Source: Mycoplasma zalophidermidis (GTDB taxonomy: Bacteria; Bacillota_I; Bacilli_A; Mycoplasmatales; Metamycoplasmataceae). From it: a DNA stretch of 64,000 bases. A program made the translations under genes and the position numbers. Shown in pieces: positions 43,275-52,990 of the stretch. The first letter of the stretch is position 1, and each line of letters opens with the position of its first letter. The DNA is taken from positions 124,001 through 188,000 of the forward strand of contig NZ_JAHMHK010000001.1 in assembly GCF_018913985.1 (NCBI RefSeq). The letters are read 5' to 3'. The notes under the pieces were generated by a model. It searched no databases. It was not told where the DNA came from and was given only the letters and a program-made list of their open reading frames with translations.

Positions 43275-44156
43275 ATGTCAAAACAAGAATTTATCGCAAC
43301 CAGTAATGACCAAGGTCGTAAATTACTAAAGTTTTTAACTTCTATTTATAAAAATGTTCCTATATCAAGAATTCATAAAATATTAAGAAAAGGCGATATT
43401 CGTATAAATTCAAAGCGCAATAAAGATCCAAATTACATTATAAATTCAAATGATTCAATAACTATTTATGGCTTAAATGATTCCGATGCATTTTTGTTAA
43501 AATCAAATCCAAATCTAACTTTGAACTCTGAAATTATTTATGAAGATAAAAATATTCTATTAATAAATAAATTACCAGGTGTTGAGGTTCACTCAAACCA
43601 AAATTCCTTAGACCAACAGGTCTATTCATATCTAAACTTTACTCAAAACACGGCATTTAAACCAAGCCATGTTGGTAGATTGGATAAATTAACAAGTGGT
43701 TTAATAATTTATGCCAAAAACTATGAATCGCTTGTCCAATTAAACACAAAACAAGATTCATTAGTCAAAAAGTATCTTTTTATACCCGAACATCATATTG
43801 AACCTGGTATTTATTCTTTTTTGACTTCAAAGGATGATTCAGTACAAAAAATGGTCGTTACTCAAGAGAATCGAAATAATGCTAAGTTAGCTACAACCAA
43901 AATCGAAGTAATTAATAATCAATACTTTGCTACTTTATTAAGTGGGCGTAAACACCAAATTAGATTAACTTGTGCTAACTTAAAAGCACCTGTTTTGGGT
44001 GATATTAAATATGGAGCAAAGAGAGCCAGAAGACTTTATTTACACTCATATTCATTAAAATTTAACAATTTAGAAGGAAGTTTAGAATACTTAAATAATA
44101 AACAATTTACAGCAAATCCAATCAATTGAATCGAGGAGGAAAAATGAAAAAAATAG
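43275..44156 (+). CDS. RluA/RluD-family pseudouridine synthase
   Basis: A 293-residue rRNA or tRNA pseudouridine synthase of the RluA/RluD family. An N-terminal S4-like segment (ISRIHKILRKGDIRINSKR) is followed by the catalytic Asp in HVGRLDKLTSGLIIYAK and the conserved LLSGRKHQIRLTC. Two TGA codons (44127, 44145) are Trp, so the frame runs to TAG 44154-44156 and overlaps gatC by 13 bases. A second paralogue is at 56954-57871. Which uridine it modifies cannot be told; the RluC type is likely. No SD is visible. Confidence 0.9.
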
Positions 44157-44446
44157 ATAAAACAAAACTTGTTGAAATAGTTAGTTCATTAATGCTTGAA
44201 CCAAGCGATGAAGTAATTAATCAAATTTTAGTTGAATGAAACAGCATTCAAAAACAGTTATCTTTTTTAAATAAAATAGATACCAACGGAGTAAAACCGT
44301 TAACCCATATCAACGAAACACCGGTAGTTGACTTTTTTAGAGAAGATGAAGTTGACTACACTGGAGCAATAACTAAAGAAATAGCATTAAAAAATGCGTA
44401 TGATTCTGATGAAGATTACATCATAACTTCGAAGGTGGTACAGTAA
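44144..44446 (+). CDS. gatC: Glutamyl/aspartyl-tRNA amidotransferase subunit C
   Basis: GatC stabilises GatA on GatB in the enzyme that converts Glu-tRNA(Gln) or Asp-tRNA(Asn) to the amide form. The 100-residue protein has the typical linker segment KIDTNGVKPLTHINETP and FFREDEV. One TGA (44237) is Trp. GAGGAGG in the upstream gene's end is its SD. Its stop overlaps the gatA start by one base (TAATG). Confidence 0.9.
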
Positions 44447-45774
44447 TGAAAATTAAAAATTTAGGTAATCTCGAAAAAGCTTTAATTTCCATTGAAAAAG
44501 ACGAAAATAATGCTGTTGCTCATATTTTTAATGCTCCTAAAAAAGTTGGGGACGGGTTACTAAACAATGCTATTTTTACAATTAAAGATGTCTTTGCTAC
44601 TAAGGAGGCAAAAACAACTGCTTCAAGCAAAATACTGGAAAATTTTCATCCAGGCTATAACGCTACTGCTGTATCTAAATTAATTGATGCAGGTGCTATT
44701 CCAGTTGCAAAGGTTTATAATGACGAATTAGCATTGGGAGGTACAGGTACCTTTAGTGCGTTTGGTTTGATAAAAAATCCACTAGACTCACTACGTTTAG
44801 TTGGAGGTTCATCTTCTGGTTCTGCCGCAACATTAACTAAAGACATTTGCTTCTCATTAGGTTCAGATACCGGCGACTCAGTGCGTTTACCAGCTTCATA
44901 CAATTCGCTAGTTGGATTCAAACCTAGTTATGGTGCAATCAGTCGGTATGGGATGTTCCCGTATGCTTCATCACTTGACACTGTAAGTTATTTTGCTCAC
45001 AACGTGAATGACATTGCAGTGATTTCAAAGGTTCTATATGGCATTGATAAAAACGATTTCACGACCGTAGAAGTTAAAATTAATAATATTGAAAAAATCA
45101 AACCTAAAAAAATTGGGATTTTAGACATAAATATTAATCTGCTGTCAGATGTGGTTCAAGAATCCTATACTAATATCATTAAAAAGCTTCAAAATACTGA
45201 TATTTCAATAGAGATGGTAAAAATTAATGAAGATTTGATTCGTGCTGTAAAGCCAGTTTATGATATTATTTCATACTCTGAAGCATCAAGCAACTTAGCC
45301 AATCTTAATGGTATAGCTTTCGGTTCAAGAAAAGAAGGTCAAACTTGACAAGAAATAATGACCAATACTCGTTCTCAAGGATTCGGAACGATGGTTCAAA
45401 GAAGACTGACATTGGGTAGCTTTTTCTTACACTCTGAAAATCAAAAAGAACTTTTAATCAAAGCACAGCAAGTTCGCCGAATAATAAAACAATACTGAGA
45501 CCAATTGCATGATAAATATGATTTAATTATTTTCCCTGCCAGTGGCGACATAGCGCCATTTATAGAATCAACAAAAAATATTTCTAGAGATTATATGGAA
45601 TACATACTAACTACTTCTAATTTAGCTGGTTTGCCCTCAATCACCGTTCCATGAATCAAAAATTCTGATGGTTTAGGTGTAAATATAGCATTAGAAACAT
45701 CAATTTACACAGATGAAAAATTGCTTTCATTTGCACTTTGAATGGAAGAATTTTTAGGAGGTAATAATGAATAG
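44446..45774 (+). CDS. gatA: Glutamyl/aspartyl-tRNA amidotransferase subunit A
   Basis: GatA is the glutaminase that supplies ammonia to GatB. The amidase triad is visible: Lys in FTIKDVF, the cis-Ser in VGGSSSGSAATL and the nucleophile in GSDTGDSVRLPAS, where the usual second Gly is Asp. At 442 residues it is shorter than the typical 480, with trimmed internal loops. TGA codons near 45346, 45499, 45652 and 45739 are Trp. It overlaps gatC by 1 base and gatB by 8. Confidence 0.95.
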
Positions 45775-47185
45775 TTTTGAAACAATAATTGGTATAGAAA
45801 TTCATGTTGAATTAAACACTAAAACAAAAATGTTCTCAAGTGCTAAAATTGATTTCAATGCTGAACCAAATACATGTATAAATCAAATCGACTTAGGTTA
45901 TCCGGGCACATTGCCTCTGTTAAATAAACAAGCAGTAATTAGCGCTATAAAATTGGCTAAGGCATTAAAAATGGATATAGATACTGAGTTGCATTTTGAC
46001 CGTAAAAACTATTTTTACACCGACTTACCTAAAGGTTATCAAATCACACAATTCTTTAAACCAATAGGCTCAAATGGTACTTTAATTATTGACCAAAACA
46101 CTGGAGATACTGTAACTATCGAAAGAATCCACTTAGAAGAAGATACCGCCAGACAACACCACGGAGAAGTTACTAAACTAGATTATAACCGTGCTGGTAC
46201 TCCGTTAATAGAAATAGTTACTACACCTTGCATTAAAAGCCCCGAACAAGCGGTTAGTTATGTTTCCTCAATCCGTCAAATTGCTCTTTCATTAGGAATT
46301 TCAGACGCAAAAATGGAAGAAGGTTCTTTAAGAGCTGATATCAACATTTCATTACGCCCTAAGGGTTTTAATGATTTAGGAACCAAGGTTGAAATTAAGA
46401 ATATCAACACTTTCAGAGGGATTGCAAAAGCTATTGAAAACGAAATCGAAATACAAACCAAAAAATTGCGTACTGGAGAAAAAATTCTACAACAAACAAA
46501 AAGATTTGACCCTGAAACTCAATCAAATATAGTAATGAGAACAAAAACTGGTGGGGTCGATTATAAATATTTCCCAGAACCGAATATTCCAATTATAAAA
46601 ATTAGTGATGAATTCATAAGTAATATAAAACTGAATGAATTGCCTTGAGAACGCACTGAACGTTATAAATCAGAAGGTATTCAAAATATTTACATTAATT
46701 CATTAGTAAATGATTTGGAAATGGCTAAATATTTTGACTCAATTAATTACCCTGATAAAGAAAAATTATCAAAATTGTTTTTCGCTGAAATTGTTTCATT
46801 AGCAAATTCAACACAAAAACATGTTTGTGATCTAAATATTAACCCAGAGCAAATATCTCAGTCAATACAACTAATGGATTCAGATATTATAAGTGGACGT
46901 TCATTTAAAAAACTAATTCCATTATTACAAAATTATCATGACGATGTCAATGAATTAGTTAAAAAACACAATTTGGAACAAATATCAGACCCTAATATAA
47001 TCACAAAATGAGTTAATGAAATAATTGAACAAAATACAAAATTAGTTGGTGAATACACTTCACGTCCCGAAAGAGTATTAAAAATGATACAAGGTTCTCT
47101 AATGAAAATTTCTGGTGGCCAAGTAAACCCAACTAAAGCAATAGAAATAGTCGAAACTATTTTAAAAGAAAAATTTAATAATTAG
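45767..47185 (+). CDS. gatB: Aspartyl/glutamyl-tRNA amidotransferase subunit B
   Basis: GatB phosphorylates the mischarged tRNA and transfers ammonia. The 472 residues show the family start IIGIEIHVELNTKTKMFS, DLPKGYQITQF, the metal and ATP region LEEDTARQHHGE, and YNRAGTPLIEIVT. The C-terminal YqeY-like tail binds tRNA. TGA codons (46646, 47009) are Trp. Last gene of gatCAB; GGAGG precedes its ATG inside gatA. Confidence 0.97.
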
Positions 47186-47204
47186 CAACTTTGTTGCTTT
47201 TTTA
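47184..47204 (+). terminator. Terminator of gatCAB
   Basis: A 6-bp stem AGCAAC/GTTGCT with a TTT loop and a run of Ts, starting at the gatB stop codon. Confidence 0.88.
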
Positions 47205-47227
47205 TTGCATTTTTCAGTAAAAATACA

Positions 47228-47252
47228 TTTTTTTTACTTTTTTTAAAAAAAA
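47228..47252 (+). repeat. Homopolymer tracts upstream of the nuclease lipoprotein
   Basis: Runs of eight T, seven T and eight A stand within 25 bases, 28-52 bases before the ATG at 47280. Their place, near where a promoter should be, makes slippage-driven variation possible. An AAGGAATC stands after them but is 25 bases from the ATG. Confidence 0.6.
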
Positions 47253-47279
47253 GGAATCTCTGAAAGATATTAATAATAT

Positions 47280-47831
47280 ATGAAATGATTAAAACTTATA
47301 CCGCTACTATCTATTCCTTTATCAACATTGGCTTGTACCATGAATTTTTCGCAATATTCTAACTATAAATTAAATAGTTATTATGTAGCAGACGGAGATA
47401 CAATTTATGCTTATATTGATAATGTTAAAGTAGGGATTCGTTTTTATGGCATTGATACGCCAGAAACGAAAAAAAGCAATAATTCTGTGGCTGATTTAGA
47501 AAATTTTTTTGCGCAAAAAGCTAAAGTTGAAGTTATCAAATTATTAAATAAAAAACCTATCAAAATTGTTAAAATTACAGAAGATAAATATAAAAGATGG
47601 ATATGCAAAGTATTCAACCATAATGACAAAGACATTGCATTAAATTTACTGAAATCCGGTTTAGCAAGAGTAAAATATATTTCAAAAAATAGAAAAAATA
47701 TAAATTATTGAACTAATGATTATGAGAATATACAATATTTAAACGAACTTAAAAAGAGCGAAAATCTCGCCAAAACCACAAAAAAAGGTTTATGGTTTTA
47801 TGGTGAGCGAAGGGTTTTTTACAAAAAATAA
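47280..47831 (+). CDS. Surface lipoprotein nuclease, staphylococcal nuclease type
   Basis: The 183-residue protein has a lipoprotein signal peptide: a basic start (MKWLK), a hydrophobic core and the lipobox STLAC with Cys at residue 19. The mature part is a thermonuclease fold: ADGDTIYAYI, RFYGIDTPETK with catalytic Arg and Glu, and DKYKRWICKVF with the second Arg. It would be anchored outside and cut host DNA or RNA to supply nucleotides, a known virulence trait of mycoplasmas. TGA at 47286 and 47709 are Trp. Single gene. Confidence 0.92.
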
Positions 47832-48000
47832 TTTTATTTAATAACAATGAATTATTGTGTTTATTAAATAATGTTGCTATATTATTTAAACAAATATGAC
47901 TTAAATTCTATATTATTCAGTAAATCATTCATTATGAGAACAGTTATTTAACAGTTTAAAATGTAGAAAAAATAAATATCTTAAAAATTAATCATTAATA

Positions 48001-48079
48001 TATAATTAAAAAGCAATTTAATAATTGCCTCTAAACTAGTGGGAGATATATATCGCTAGAACCACAATATCGAAAGGAT
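48001..48079 (+). promoter_or_regulatory. rplK-rplA promoter and structured leader
   Basis: TATAAT at 48001-48006 would start a leader near 48013, which opens with a GCAATT/AATTGC hairpin (48013-48028). A second stem CTAGTG/CGCTAG follows (48036-48041 with 48054-48059), looping out GGGAGATAT. An SD, GAAAGGA, stands at 48072-48078. L1 represses its own operon in many bacteria through such leaders, so a similar role is possible here. The 47832-48000 stretch has only an AT-rich inverted repeat (47836-47869). Confidence 0.5.
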
Positions 48080-48088
48080 AAATTTATT

Positions 48089-48673
48089 ATGGCAAAATCA
48101 AAATCTGATATTGTTCGTGTACGTAAATTAGAATTCCCAGCGGGACAAGCCAAACCAGGTCCAAAATTGGCTGGTGTAGGTATTAACATGCCTGACTTCA
48201 CCCGTGCTTTCAATGACGCAACACGTGACAGAGGTAACGAACCAGTTCCAGTTAAAATTACTGTTTACAAAGATAAAACATTTGATTTCAAAATTTACAC
48301 TGCACCTGCAAGTTACAAATTAATTAAAGCTGCTGGAATTCAAAAAGGTAGCTCAAACGCTAAAACTACTAAAGTTGCAACAATTACTTTGCAACAACTT
48401 AAAGAAATCGCTGAATACAAACTAGTTGATTTAAATACAAACGATGTTGAATCTGCAATGGCTACAATAGCTGGCACAGCTAAAAACATGGGTATTTTAA
48501 TCGAAGGTTGAGATGATGTTGCTGCTGAAAAAGCTGCTGCTAAAGCTGCTGCTAAAGCTGCTGCTGCCGCTGAAGCATTTGAGGCTCAATTAGATGAGGA
48601 TGCTAGAGCCGCTGCAGAAGGTTCAGATACATCATTTGACACCGTTGAAGAAGAAACTGAAGGAGAAGAATAA
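48089..48673 (+). CDS. rplK: 50S ribosomal protein L11 with a C-terminal extension
   Basis: L11 sits at the GTPase centre of the large subunit. Residues 1-141 are L11 proper, ending at MGILIEGW. The protein then runs on for about 50 residues in an Ala/Lys-rich, then acidic tail: three copies of KAAA (48530-48565) and a closing EEETEGEE. The N-terminal loop reads GQAKPGPKLAGVGINM, shorter than the PPVGPALG form of most bacteria; from memory this is usual in Mollicutes. A TGA at 48509-48511 is the Trp of EGW. It overlaps rplA by one base (TAATG). Confidence 0.95.
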
Positions 48674-49365
48674 TGGCTAAAGTTGGTAAAAAAATTAAAG
48701 CTGCATGAGAATCATTTGATAAATCAGTTGCTTACGATTTAACAGAAGCTATTGACTTAGCTAAAAGAACTTCATACACAAAATTTGACGGATCAATCGA
48801 ATTAGTATTCAAACTAAACCTAGATGTGCGTAAAGCTGACCAACAACTACGTGGTTCAGTTCTATTGCCTAATGGAACAGGAAAAACTGTAAAAGTATTA
48901 GTAGTTACAAATAACCCAGAAAAACAAAAACTTGCTAAGGCGGCGGGTGCTGATCAAGTAGTTGACGGTGCTGCTTTAGAACAAAAAATTAAAGAAGACG
49001 AATTTGACTTTGACGTAATGGTTGCTGATCCAGCAATGATGCCATTATTAGGTAAATACGGTAAAAAACTTGGGCCTAAAGGTCTAATGCCAAACCCTAA
49101 AACTGGCACAGTTACTCCAACTCCTGAAAAAGCAGTTGAAGAACTTAAAAAAGGTAAAGCAAACTATAGAACAGATAAAGCCGGAATTGTACATACTCAA
49201 ATTGGAAAAGTATCTATGGATACAGCAAAATTAGTTGAAAACGCGCAAACTGTTATTTCACTAATTAAAAAACTAAAACCTACCGCAGTTAAAGGCGCAT
49301 ACATGCAAAACTTGGTTGTCTCACCTACTATGGGTCCTGGTATCAAAGTTAAAATCGAAAAATAA
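48673..49365 (+). CDS. rplA: 50S ribosomal protein L1
   Basis: L1 forms the mobile L1 stalk near the E site and often represses its own operon. The 230 residues include GKTVKVLVVTNN, VADPAMMPLLGKYGKKLGPKGLMPNPKTGT (the hallmark stretch) and GIVHTQIGKVSM. One TGA (48705) is Trp in AAWESFD. Coupled to rplK by TAATG. Its terminator follows directly. Confidence 0.97.
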
Positions 49366-49373
49366 ATATTTTT

Positions 49374-49398
49374 AATCAAGCAAACGCTTGGTTTTTTA
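49374..49398 (+). terminator. Terminator of rplK-rplA
   Basis: A stem of 5-8 bp (CAAGC/GCTTG plus flanking A-T pairs) is followed by six Ts. Confidence 0.85.
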
Positions 49399-49529
49399 TT
49401 TTTTTATTATTGCTATAACTATTAACAAGAAAATAATAATAAAAAAAGGGCAAATAATATCATAATACCCGACAATATTCCAAGTCGTCACAAGACTTTA
49501 GATTACTTATACTAGACATGTGTTTTTTA

Positions 49530-49800
49530 ATTTTGATATAGTACTATTAATATATAAGAAAAAATACATAAGTACGTTATTCGCTTTTGTAGATGGGGAA
49601 TTGTATTTTCTTGTTAATTAATCGTTTTATAAGACTCTTGACCAAAAACATGTTTATGGAGCCAATTTGTTTTGGTTTTTATTATGACAATCAGTAAGCT
49701 ACAATGAGGACATATAGTTATCGACTCGTTAATCGCGAAACCAATTTAGGAATTCCTTGTATTTATTTAATATATAAGTGTTTGTCAAAAAAAATGAATT
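49530..49800 (-). pseudogene. Possible decayed transposase-like remnant
   Basis: This lies in the only gene-free stretch above 300 bases (49366-49893). On the minus strand a frame contains a CPHC pair (49701-49712), followed by a basic stretch (IIKTKTNWLHKHVFGQESYK) and, after a stop, LQKRITYLC, in the pattern of the N-terminal zinc ribbon of some transposases (ISL3 or IS1595 type). Stops and frame changes interrupt it. The 5' part KYKEFLNWFRD is in another frame. No inverted repeats or target duplication were seen. I have low confidence; it may be random. Confidence 0.25.
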
Positions 49801-49893
49801 AAAGAGTTATCTTAAAATACTCATTTCTCAATGAATAAGGAAAATTTTAAATTACACAATAATCTTATATAATCTATTCACTAAGGAGTTAAA

Positions 49894-50871
49894 ATGTATA
49901 AATCAAAGTTATCAATTAGACAAACGCAGAGCGCAATCCAAGATTTGCGCTCGTACTTCCAGGACCTGCTCAAATTAGAGTTAAATTTAACGAGAGCTAC
50001 CGCACCACTATTTGTTACATCAGAATCTTGTTTAAATGATGGTTTAAATGGCGAAAAACCGGTTTCATTTTTACCAAAAAATTCAACAGAAGAATTGCAA
50101 ATAGTTCACTCATTAGCAAAATGAAAAAGACAGGCATTACATGATTATGATTTCAATCTTTATGAAGGTTTGTTTACCGATATGAACGCAATTCGGCGTG
50201 AGGAAGAATTGGATAATATACACTCATATTATGTCGACCAATGAGATTGAGAAAAAATAATAGATAAAAAAGATAGAAATATTGAGTATTTAAAATATAC
50301 AGTAAATAAGATTTATAAATCGGTTTTACTCACCAAAAAACACATTAATGAAAAGTTCAAATTAGACACAAAATTTAGTAAAGAAGTGTTTTTTATCAGT
50401 TCTCAACAATTAGAAAATCTTTATCCTGAATTAACTCCCGAGGAAAGGGAACAAAAACTAGCCAAAGAAAAAGGAACAATTTTTATATATCAAATTGGCT
50501 GACCTTTAAAATCTGGTTATGTGCAATCTCGTCGAGCTTTTGATTATGATGACTGAGACTTGAACGGTGATTTAATTATTTATGCACCTTGACTTGATAA
50601 GGCAATTGAAATTTCGTCCATGGGTATTAGAGTAGATAGAGACGCTTTATTAAAGCAATCGAATAGAAGTGTCCAAGAATTGACTGAAATGTCGGAGTTT
50701 CACGCTAACATATTAAATAATCTTTTACCATTAACAATTGGTGGTGGAATAGGACAAAGCAGATTATGTATGTTAATTTTAGAAAAACACCATATCGGAG
50801 AGGTCCAATCTTCATATTGGCCCGAAAAAATGAAGCAAGAACTCGCTGAACAAAACATACACTTACTATAA
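49894..50871 (+). CDS. asnA: Aspartate--ammonia ligase
   Basis: AsnA makes asparagine from aspartate, ammonia and ATP. The 325 residues fit the family (about 330), with an aaRS class II-like fold. Visible features are [21 protein letters not shown], the HSYYVDQWDWEK stretch and the C-terminal [16 protein letters not shown] codons (50122, 50242, 50248, 50503 and others) are Trp. The SD AAGGAG precedes the ATG by 6 bases. A single-gene unit between a gap and a terminator. Confidence 0.95.
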
Positions 50872-50872
50872 T

Positions 50873-50897
50873 AACGAGAAAATTCTCGTTTTTTTAT
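50873..50897 (+). terminator. Terminator of asnA
   Basis: A perfect 7-bp stem AACGAGA/TCTCGTT and a T run. Confidence 0.9.
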
Positions 50898-50937
50898 TTA
50901 TCGCCTAAAGACATATGTAAATATTGCTGGTTTAGTT

Positions 50938-50943
50938 TATAAT
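50938..50943 (+). promoter_or_regulatory. -10 box of prfA
   Basis: TATAAT ends 8 bases before the prfA ATG, with no SD. Confidence 0.5.
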
Positions 50944-50951
50944 ATTAGATT

Positions 50952-52031
50952 ATGGAACAAACAATGTACAAATCATTAATGGGTATCAAAAATAAACATG
51001 ATGAACTAGTCGAAAAATTAACCGAAGAATCAGTAATTAACAACATAAAGGAGTACACAAAAATAAATCGTGAAGTTGGCAAAATTAAAGATATTGCCAA
51101 TGTTTTCACTAAATATTTAAACTTAGAAAAAGACATAGCAACGGCCAAAACTATGCTTTCATCAAAAGATCAAGACGAAGTTGAATTCGCTAAATCTATC
51201 ATTGACGAAAACGAACCACAGCTAGTTGAACTAGAGGGAGAATTAAAAATTCTTATTCTACCAAAAGATGAAAATGATGATAAAAACGTTATCATTGAAA
51301 TTCGTGGAGCTGCCGGAGGTGATGAAGCAAACATTTTTGCCGGCGATTTATACAGAATGTATTCAAAATACGCTGAAGAGGTCGGTTTTAAACAAAGTGT
51401 TCTTTCAACTTCGCCAGCAAATGCCGGCGGATTTAGTCAAATAGTATTTATGGTCAAAGGCGAAAACGCCTACTCAAAACTAAAATTTGAAACAGGTGTG
51501 CACAGAGTCCAAAGAATACCAACAACCGAAAGTTCAGGGCGTATTCATACATCAACAGTAACGGTAACAGTAATGCCAGAAATTGATGATAGTATAGATA
51601 TTGAAATTAAACCTCAAGATATTAACATTGATACATATCGTTCTTCTGGAGCGGGAGGACAAAGTGTTAATACCACTGACTCAGCGATTAGAATTACACA
51701 TATTCCAACCGGAATTGTGGTAACATCTCAAGATCAACGTAGCCAAATTGCAAACAAAGAAGCTGCAATGTCAGTTCTTAGATCTAAACTTTACGACCTT
51801 GAAATGCAAAAGAAACAGGATGAAGAATCGGGTTATAGAAAATTAGCGGGACACGGGGACAGAAGTGAAAAAATTAGAACATATAACTATCCTCAAGACC
51901 GTGTAACTGACCATAGAATCGGTTATTCCACATCTTTAAAACAAGTAATTGAAGGCAAATTAGATTCAATTATTGAAAGTTTGCTGACTGAAGAACAAAA
52001 CCAAAAAATAGCAGCAAGTGGATTAAAATAA
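50952..52031 (+). CDS. prfA: Peptide chain release factor 1
   Basis: RF1 ends translation at UAA and UAG. The 359 residues include the GGQ loop at 235-237 ([14 protein letters not shown]) and the stop-recognition segment around [13 protein letters not shown]. In an organism that reads UGA as Trp, RF2 is not needed, which fits RF1 being the only release factor expected. Its stop overlaps the prmC start (TAATG); PrmC methylates the Gln of GGQ. Likely leaderless. Confidence 0.97.
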   Translation: MEQTMYKSLMGIKNKHDELVEKLTEESVINNIKEYTKINREVGKIKDIANVFTKYLNLEKDIATAKTMLSSKDQDEVEFAKSIIDENEPQLVELEGELKILILPKDENDDKNVIIEIRGAAGGDEANIFAGDLYRMYSKYAEEVGFKQSVLSTSPANAGGFSQIVFMVKGENAYSKLKFETGVHRVQRIPTTESSGRIHTSTVTVTVMPEIDDSIDIEIKPQDINIDTYRSSGAGGQSVNTTDSAIRITHIPTGIVVTSQDQRSQIANKEAAMSVLRSKLYDLEMQKKQDEESGYRKLAGHGDRSEKIRTYNYPQDRVTDHRIGYSTSLKQVIEGKLDSIIESLLTEEQNQKIAASGLK

Positions 52032-52744
52032 TGCCTACAATCGAAGAATTAAAATTAGAAAAACGTCGTTATGGATTAAGCGAAATAATCTCTGATGAAG
52101 AACTAAAAAAACTTCAAAAAGGAATGCCTATTCAATATATTATGGGATATATTGAATTTTTAAATACTAAGATAAAACTAGACCATAAGGTTTTAATACC
52201 TCGATATGAAACTGAAGAAATGGTTGATTTGGTTTTAAAAAAATATGTGAAAAACAACAATGATTTTAAAGTACTTGATCTTTGCTGCGGGTCAGGTTTT
52301 ATTGGTTTGGCAATTAAGGTGAATGCGCCAAAAGTACAAGTAACTCTTTCTGATATTGATCCTATCGCTATCAAGCAAACTAGGGAAAATGCAATTGATA
52401 ACCTTGGCAGTGATACACACGTAAATATTATCCAAAGTGACTTATTTTCAAATGTAAATGAAAAATTTGATTTAATAATATCTAACCCTCCATACCTCGA
52501 TGAAAATATTATCTTAAATAATGACAAAGATTTAAAATGAGAACCACAACATGCTTTATATTCAAAAGACGAAGGGTGGTATTTTTATAAAAAAATACTT
52601 GAACATTATAAAAATTATTTAAACGATGATGGCATACTTATATTCGAAATTAATCCCTTGCATATTAATAAATGAAATGAATTGAGTAATGTCAAAATTT
52701 TAAATGATATAAACAATAAACCAAGATTTGCTATTATTGTATAA
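52031..52744 (+). CDS. prmC: Peptide chain release factor N5-glutamine methyltransferase
   Basis: PrmC methylates the GGQ glutamine of RF1. The 237 residues carry the SAM-binding VLDLCCGSGFIGLAI and the catalytic NPPY (IISNPPYLDENI). At the N-terminus, PIQYIMGYIEF and LIPRYETEEMV are typical. It is shorter than E. coli PrmC (277) because the N-terminal helical domain is reduced. The TGA codons (52538, 52673) are Trp. Coupled to prfA by TAATG. Confidence 0.95.
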
Positions 52745-52745
52745 T
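52740..52745 (+). promoter_or_regulatory. -10 box of acpP inside the prmC end
   Basis: TATAAT overlaps the prmC stop (TAA, 52742-52744) and ends 6 bases before the acpP ATG; no SD. Confidence 0.55.
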
Positions 52746-52751
52746 TACGCT

Positions 52752-52973
52752 ATGAATATTACAAATTTAGTTATTGAAAAAGTGCAAAAATTTACCAAGT
52801 CTAAAGTTTCATTAAACTCTGAATTAAAAGAACTTAAAATAGATTCATTAACTTTGGCTGAACTTGTTTTTGACCTTGAGGACGAATTAAAAATTCGTGT
52901 CAGTGATGAAGAATTACTGAAATTAAAAACAATACAAGATGTTGTTAATTTAATTGAAAATACTAAAAAATAG
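52752..52973 (+). CDS. acpP: Acyl carrier protein
   Basis: A 73-residue ACP with the 4'-phosphopantetheine Ser in IDSLTLAELV. It is modified by AcpS (40863-41177) and probably feeds acyl chains to PlsC or lipoprotein modification, since mycoplasmas usually lack full fatty acid synthesis. The acidic helices are typical. The ATG at 52752 lies 6 bases after a TATAAT; longer in-frame starts upstream are not supported. A bidirectional terminator covers its stop codon and that of the facing pstCA gene. Confidence 0.93.
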   Translation: MNITNLVIEKVQKFTKSKVSLNSELKELKIDSLTLAELVFDLEDELKIRVSDEELLKLKTIQDVVNLIENTKK

Positions 52974-52990
52974 CCTACGCGGCTATTTTG
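52965..52990. terminator. Bidirectional terminator between acpP and pstCA
   Basis: A 9-bp stem AAAATAGCC/GGCTATTTT with a 5-base loop has a T run on both strands. Both convergent genes end inside it; their stop codons are 1 base apart. Confidence 0.9.

Noticed and set aside
48089-48250. Unusual short N-terminal loop of L11 (PGPKLAGVGINM)
   Set aside because: From memory other Mollicutes L11 proteins have the same shortened loop, so it is not particular to this genome.
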